The position numbers and the translations under genes are program-made. DNA of 64,000 nt, taken from positions 100,827,786-100,891,785 of the forward strand of contig CM067443.1 of NCBI GenBank assembly GCA_034508935.3, in the 5' to 3' direction. Source of the DNA: Berghia stephanieae. Its lineage: Eukaryota; Mollusca; Gastropoda; Nudibranchia; Aeolidiidae. This document shows positions 60,561 through 64,000 of this stretch, in pieces (within the stretch, counting starts at the first letter, position 1; every line of letters starts with the position of its first letter). A model generated the notes under the pieces. That model ran no database searches. It was not told the DNA's origin and saw nothing but the letters and a program-made list of their open reading frames with translations.

Positions 60561-60977
60561 TTTCTCTTTTCTGCCCAACAACAACAAAACAAAGCCAGCT
60601 GGCAAGCATCATATTAAAAAACTGCTAGATATAACAAAACAATGTTCCGTCTGGAAATTATTATCTTTTCATCCATCCTTTTGTTTGAGTAAAATCTCAA
60701 CCACCCCCCTCTTGTTGAAATCGAGTTTTACTGCAATCAACAATAATATTAAACATTCACTTGGACAACGAGTTTATGGCATAACACATTTTATTGTTCC
60801 AAACACTTTTGTCATTTCGATTAGATATGATTAGAAACTACTTGATATTCTGCCCAAATAATATGACAATGCATTAAGTTTCCAACATTTCTTTCACGAC
60901 ACAGGTTTAACCTACAGTTGAGAAAAAAAATGAAGGAATTTGTTATTGATACAATAGAGGTACACACGCATAAAAAC
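60561..60977. other. nothing recognised
   Basis: AT-rich, short open frames only. Confidence 0.5.
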
Positions 60978-60980
60978 ACA

Positions 60981-61038
<58 letters not shown>
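60978..61038. repeat. (CA)n then (TA)n microsatellite
   Basis: A pure CA run followed by tatatatata. The 5' UTR of the LINE begins directly after it, so this is the insertion point. Confidence 0.95.
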
Positions 61039-64000
61039 GGCGCTGGCTTCCGGCGACAACAGACGTGTTGTGAATGTTTACCTATTTTCTACACATATTT
61101 TTATTCATTTATCATTCAATCGTCGGAATTTACGCCTAATTTTTATTCAAAATGGATGTGAAGTATATATTGTTCCTGATTTTTATATTTATTAGTATAT
61201 TTATAAGCATAAATGGTGTTTTAGCCTGTAATTTTGCTGCCAAAAGCCTATCGAAAACTTATACTCCAGAGACTCTCCGATCCCTCCAACCCGTGTCACC
61301 CCCACCACCCACTATTGACACATCGTTTATTAAAGTAAGAAAGATGGGGAGAAAAGGAGGAATAAAAACAAAATTTAACAGACGGCCTTTTCGTCCATTT
61401 TTACCCTGTGTAGTGACAGGTAATGTAAGATCACTGAAAAATAAAATTGATGAACTGTTTTCACTGTGTCGTTTTAATAGTGACTATCGTCAAGCCTCCA
61501 TAATAGCGTTAACAGAGACTTGGCTATCTCCTCACATACCATCATCATGTTTTAATATTGAACAATATTCACTATTTCGAGGAGATCGGACTAATGTAAA
61601 TAAACGAACTGGGGGTGGGGTGTGCACATATATTAACAACAAATGGTGCCACCCCAATAACTGTCATATAAAGAAAATGTATTGTGACGACTATATTGAA
61701 TTTATTACTGTTTCGTCACGACCATATTATCTACCCCGGGAATATACTCATGTCATCATCATCAACGTCTACATTCCACCATCATCAGACAACACCACAG
61801 CGAAAAATATTTTGAGGAAAGAAATACAGGACATTCAAATTAAGTCACCCGATGCCGTATTGATGGTCACTGGCGATTTTAACCAATGTAACGATTTTAC
61901 TCTCCCGGGACTTCATCAATACGTGGACTGCGAGACAAGGGACAAAAAAACATTAGATTTATTCCTGTGTAATATTAAAAATAGTTATAAATGTTTACCC
62001 CGCGCCCCATTAGGTTTATCTGACCACTGCATGCTCTTGCTACTCCCCACCTACCGCCCTGTTTTTAAACGTGTAAAACCAGTAAAGAAAAGTGTACAGA
62101 TCTGGAACGGAAGTGTGTGTGAAGATTTGCGTGGTTGTTTTGAATGCACTGACTGGAATGTTTTTATCGAATCATGTGATAGTGTGGATGAGCTGAATGA
62201 CTGTGTGAGTGAGTATTTAAAATTCTGTGAACAGCTAGTGTCTTGTAAAAAAGAAATAAAATATTATCCTAACAACAAGCCTTGGATAACAAAAGATCTA
62301 AAACTTTTATTGAACCAAAAGAAAACTCTCTATACTAGTGGAAACAAAAAAGATCTGAAAACAAAACAAAAAGAGATAAAGAGGGTAATATCTAGTTGTA
62401 GAGACAAGTACAAAAATAAAATTGAAAAATGCTTTTCTTCTGGGGATATACGGGACACGTGGCGGGGGCTTAAAACTGCTGTTAACTATAATCCAAAGCC
62501 CACGATTATATCAGAAGATTTCGAAATTGAAACTTTAAATAAATTTTATTCACGTTTCGACACAGCAAACAAATTTGATATTGAAAATGAAAAACATAAA
62601 TTAGACAGGGCTTTGGAAGATGAAATGACTATTGAGGTCAGTGAGGAGGAAACGAGATTCGTATTTTCGAAACTAAACGAGAGGAAGGCTGCTGGGCCGG
62701 ATGGATTGAAAGGAAAACTATTAAAAGAATGTGCCCATCAGCTTTCCCCCATTTATACACATATTTTTAACTGGTCCCTCCAATGCGTTTCGATCCCTGA
62801 AATTTGGAAAACTTCAAAAATTATTCCTGTTCCAAAAAAAGAAAAACTTGAAACTATGAACGATCTCAGACCTGTTGCGCTGACTTCAATAGTCATGAAA
62901 TCTTTAGAAAAACTTGTTCTTGTTAAAATTAGGAATCAGTTTATGCCATTGAGTGATAGTCATCAATTTGCTTACAAACCAGGACGTGGCGTAGAGGATG
63001 CCATTTTGCTGTTTACAAACAACATCTACAGGCATCTAGATCACGCTAGGAGCTATTGCAGATTGCTTTTTGCAGATTTTTCTTCAGCGTTCAATACAAT
63101 GCAACCTCAGTTGGTTGTTCAAAAATTGACTAGTCTGAATTTAAACAAGTATATAATTGCTTGGGTGCTCGAATTTCTTACGGAGAGAGCACAATATGTT
63201 CAATTAGGACAAAACAAATCTTCCTGTATAACTACAAATACTGGTGCTCCTCAAGGTTGTGTATTGTCCCCTGTATTATTCACAATATACACGAATGACT
63301 GTATAAGTCAAAACCTGAGTGTACCTTTAATAAAGTTTGCAGATGACACCGCTCTTCAAGGCCTCATAACAAATGGCAACGAAGTGGCTTATAGGCAAGA
63401 AATTGATAGATTTGTGTCTTGGTGTGATGCCCACCACCTAGAGCTTAACATAAGCAAGACAAAGGAGCTAGTGATTGACTTTAGGAGAGTGAAGGAACCG
63501 ATAGAACCGTTAAAATTAAAGGACCAATTCGTCCAGCGAGTTCCTCACTACAAATACCTTGGTGTAACGATTGATGACAGGCTCAAGTGGGATGAACACT
63601 TGAAAATAATTAGGCATAAGATGTGCAGACGTACATATTTTTTATCAAAACTCTCTCAGTTTAGAATAGATAAAACCCTCTGCACATTATTTTATAGAGC
63701 AGTAATCGAAAGTGTTTTGTCATTTTGTATAACAGCTTGGGGAGGCAATTGCTTCGCAGTGGAAAGGAACAAAATAAATTCAAATATTAAAAAATCCATT
63801 AAACGCTATATAAATGATGTTGACGATGTAGATCTTTTATACGAGAAATTTTGTATAACTAAAATATTAAATGACCAGTATCATCCACTAAGACCATCAA
63901 TTATTATGTCAGAAAGAAGTGGTCGCCCTTTCTCTATTTCAACGAAAACAGAGAGACACCGAAAATCTTTTCTGCCGTCCAGTATTAGGCTTTATAACAA
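61039..64000 (+). mobile_element. Rex1-like (CR1-group) LINE, 5' UTR and ORF, apparently full length on the left
   Basis: About 113 bases of 5' UTR (from ggcgctggcttccggcgaca) precede the long ORF. The element runs off the right edge, so its 3' UTR is not seen. An uninterrupted ORF and 5' UTR point to a young copy. Confidence 0.85.
61152..64000 (+). CDS. LINE endonuclease-reverse transcriptase (Rex1-like), partial at right edge
   Basis: 949 codons are open with no stop. Residues 1-26 include a strongly hydrophobic stretch (YILFLIFIFISIFISINGVL) that looks like a signal peptide or anchor, then a basic linker. The APE-type endonuclease spans about 86-300: GNVRSLKNKIDEL, ALTETWL, GGGVCTYI, INVYIPP, VTGDFNQ and LGLSDHCM carry the expected Asn, Glu, Asp/Asn and Ser-Asp-His catalytic residues. 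The RT spans about 500-830: ERKAAGPDGLKGKLL, DLRPVALTSIVMKSLEKLV, LLFADFSSAFNT (near 640), TGAPQGCVLSPVLFTIYTND, IKFADDTALQGL (FADD near 729-732) and HYKYLGVTIDDRLKW. The C-terminus reaches RHRKSFLPSSIRLYN at the edge, which in Rex1-type proteins is close to the end. All catalytic motifs are present, so this copy may be mobilisation-competent or very recently inserted. Confidence 0.93.
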   Translation, partial: MDVKYILFLIFIFISIFISINGVLACNFAAKSLSKTYTPETLRSLQPVSPPPPTIDTSFIKVRKMGRKGGIKTKFNRRPFRPFLPCVVTGNVRSLKNKIDELFSLCRFNSDYRQASIIALTETWLSPHIPSSCFNIEQYSLFRGDRTNVNKRTGGGVCTYINNKWCHPNNCHIKKMYCDDYIEFITVSSRPYYLPREYTHVIIINVYIPPSSDNTTAKNILRKEIQDIQIKSPDAVLMVTGDFNQCNDFTLPGLHQYVDCETRDKKTLDLFLCNIKNSYKCLPRAPLGLSDHCMLLLLPTYRPVFKRVKPVKKSVQIWNGSVCEDLRGCFECTDWNVFIESCDSVDELNDCVSEYLKFCEQLVSCKKEIKYYPNNKPWITKDLKLLLNQKKTLYTSGNKKDLKTKQKEIKRVISSCRDKYKNKIEKCFSSGDIRDTWRGLKTAVNYNPKPTIISEDFEIETLNKFYSRFDTANKFDIENEKHKLDRALEDEMTIEVSEEETRFVFSKLNERKAAGPDGLKGKLLKECAHQLSPIYTHIFNWSLQCVSIPEIWKTSKIIPVPKKEKLETMNDLRPVALTSIVMKSLEKLVLVKIRNQFMPLSDSHQFAYKPGRGVEDAILLFTNNIYRHLDHARSYCRLLFADFSSAFNTMQPQLVVQKLTSLNLNKYIIAWVLEFLTERAQYVQLGQNKSSCITTNTGAPQGCVLSPVLFTIYTNDCISQNLSVPLIKFADDTALQGLITNGNEVAYRQEIDRFVSWCDAHHLELNISKTKELVIDFRRVKEPIEPLKLKDQFVQRVPHYKYLGVTIDDRLKWDEHLKIIRHKMCRRTYFLSKLSQFRIDKTLCTLFYRAVIESVLSFCITAWGGNCFAVERNKINSNIKKSIKRYINDVDDVDLLYEKFCITKILNDQYHPLRPSIIMSERSGRPFSISTKTERHRKSFLPSSIRLYN

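Overview
The window is animal nuclear DNA, most likely from a marine invertebrate; a lophotrochozoan such as a mollusc is my best guess. That guess rests on intron-rich genes plus a mixture of Rex1/CR1-, L2-, RTE- and I/jockey-type LINEs, tRNA-derived SINEs, pogo/Tigger-like and piggyBac-like MITEs, and many minisatellites. The taxon is inferred, not shown. There is no operon structure, and I recognised no LTR retroelement, rRNA gene or functional tRNA gene.

Two host genes can be pieced together exon by exon. POLK (DNA polymerase kappa, translesion synthesis) is on the + strand and enters from the left. Its last five coding exons are at 6798-6964, 14676-14805, 17027-17198, 18233-18968 and 25084-25174, with matching splice phases throughout. 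They encode the thumb, the little finger, one UBZ4 zinc finger and a C-terminal PCNA-binding (PIP) box, followed by AATAAA at 25362. SKA1 (spindle and kinetochore-associated protein 1) is on the - strand: start exon 54156-53950, then 39729-39601, 38973-38804 and 36122-35968 with the stop. At least one short middle exon is missing and must lie in the 14-kb intron. The two genes converge, with about 10.6 kb of repeats between their 3' ends. Further left, 2337-5560 (- strand) holds a decayed multi-exon member of an uncharacterised multicopy gene family. At 59643-59711 (+) there is a possible first coding exon of another gene.

Almost everything else is repetitive. Left part (1-25 kb): a CAC/CAT tract grading into a 52-bp minisatellite; an RTE-like LINE in the pseudogene; a ~103-bp satellite of about 50 copies in a POLK intron, derived from a SINE head and split by an L2-like LINE; long CT tracts; 81-bp and 37-bp arrays; SINEs; a Tigger-like MITE. 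Middle (25-40 kb): an I/jockey-like LINE, several copies of a ~550-bp unclassified interspersed repeat ('family A'), pogo-like and other MITEs inserted in or between them, and five minisatellites. Right part (40-64 kb): a 40/47-bp array, a diverged tandem duplication of ~1.7 kb (42.4-46 kb), an 80-copy 29-bp array, 62-, 24- and 55-bp arrays, nested MITEs, and an uninterrupted Rex1-like LINE ORF that runs off the right edge.

No operon-like or defence-like new system is visible. The most unusual items are the SINE-derived satellite inside POLK, the four-level nest at 51.9-53.9 kb, the open Rex1-like LINE with a hydrophobic N-terminus, the conserved block in the 42-46 kb duplication, and clustered TATCGATA octamers near a possible promoter shared by SKA1 and the 59.6-kb exon.
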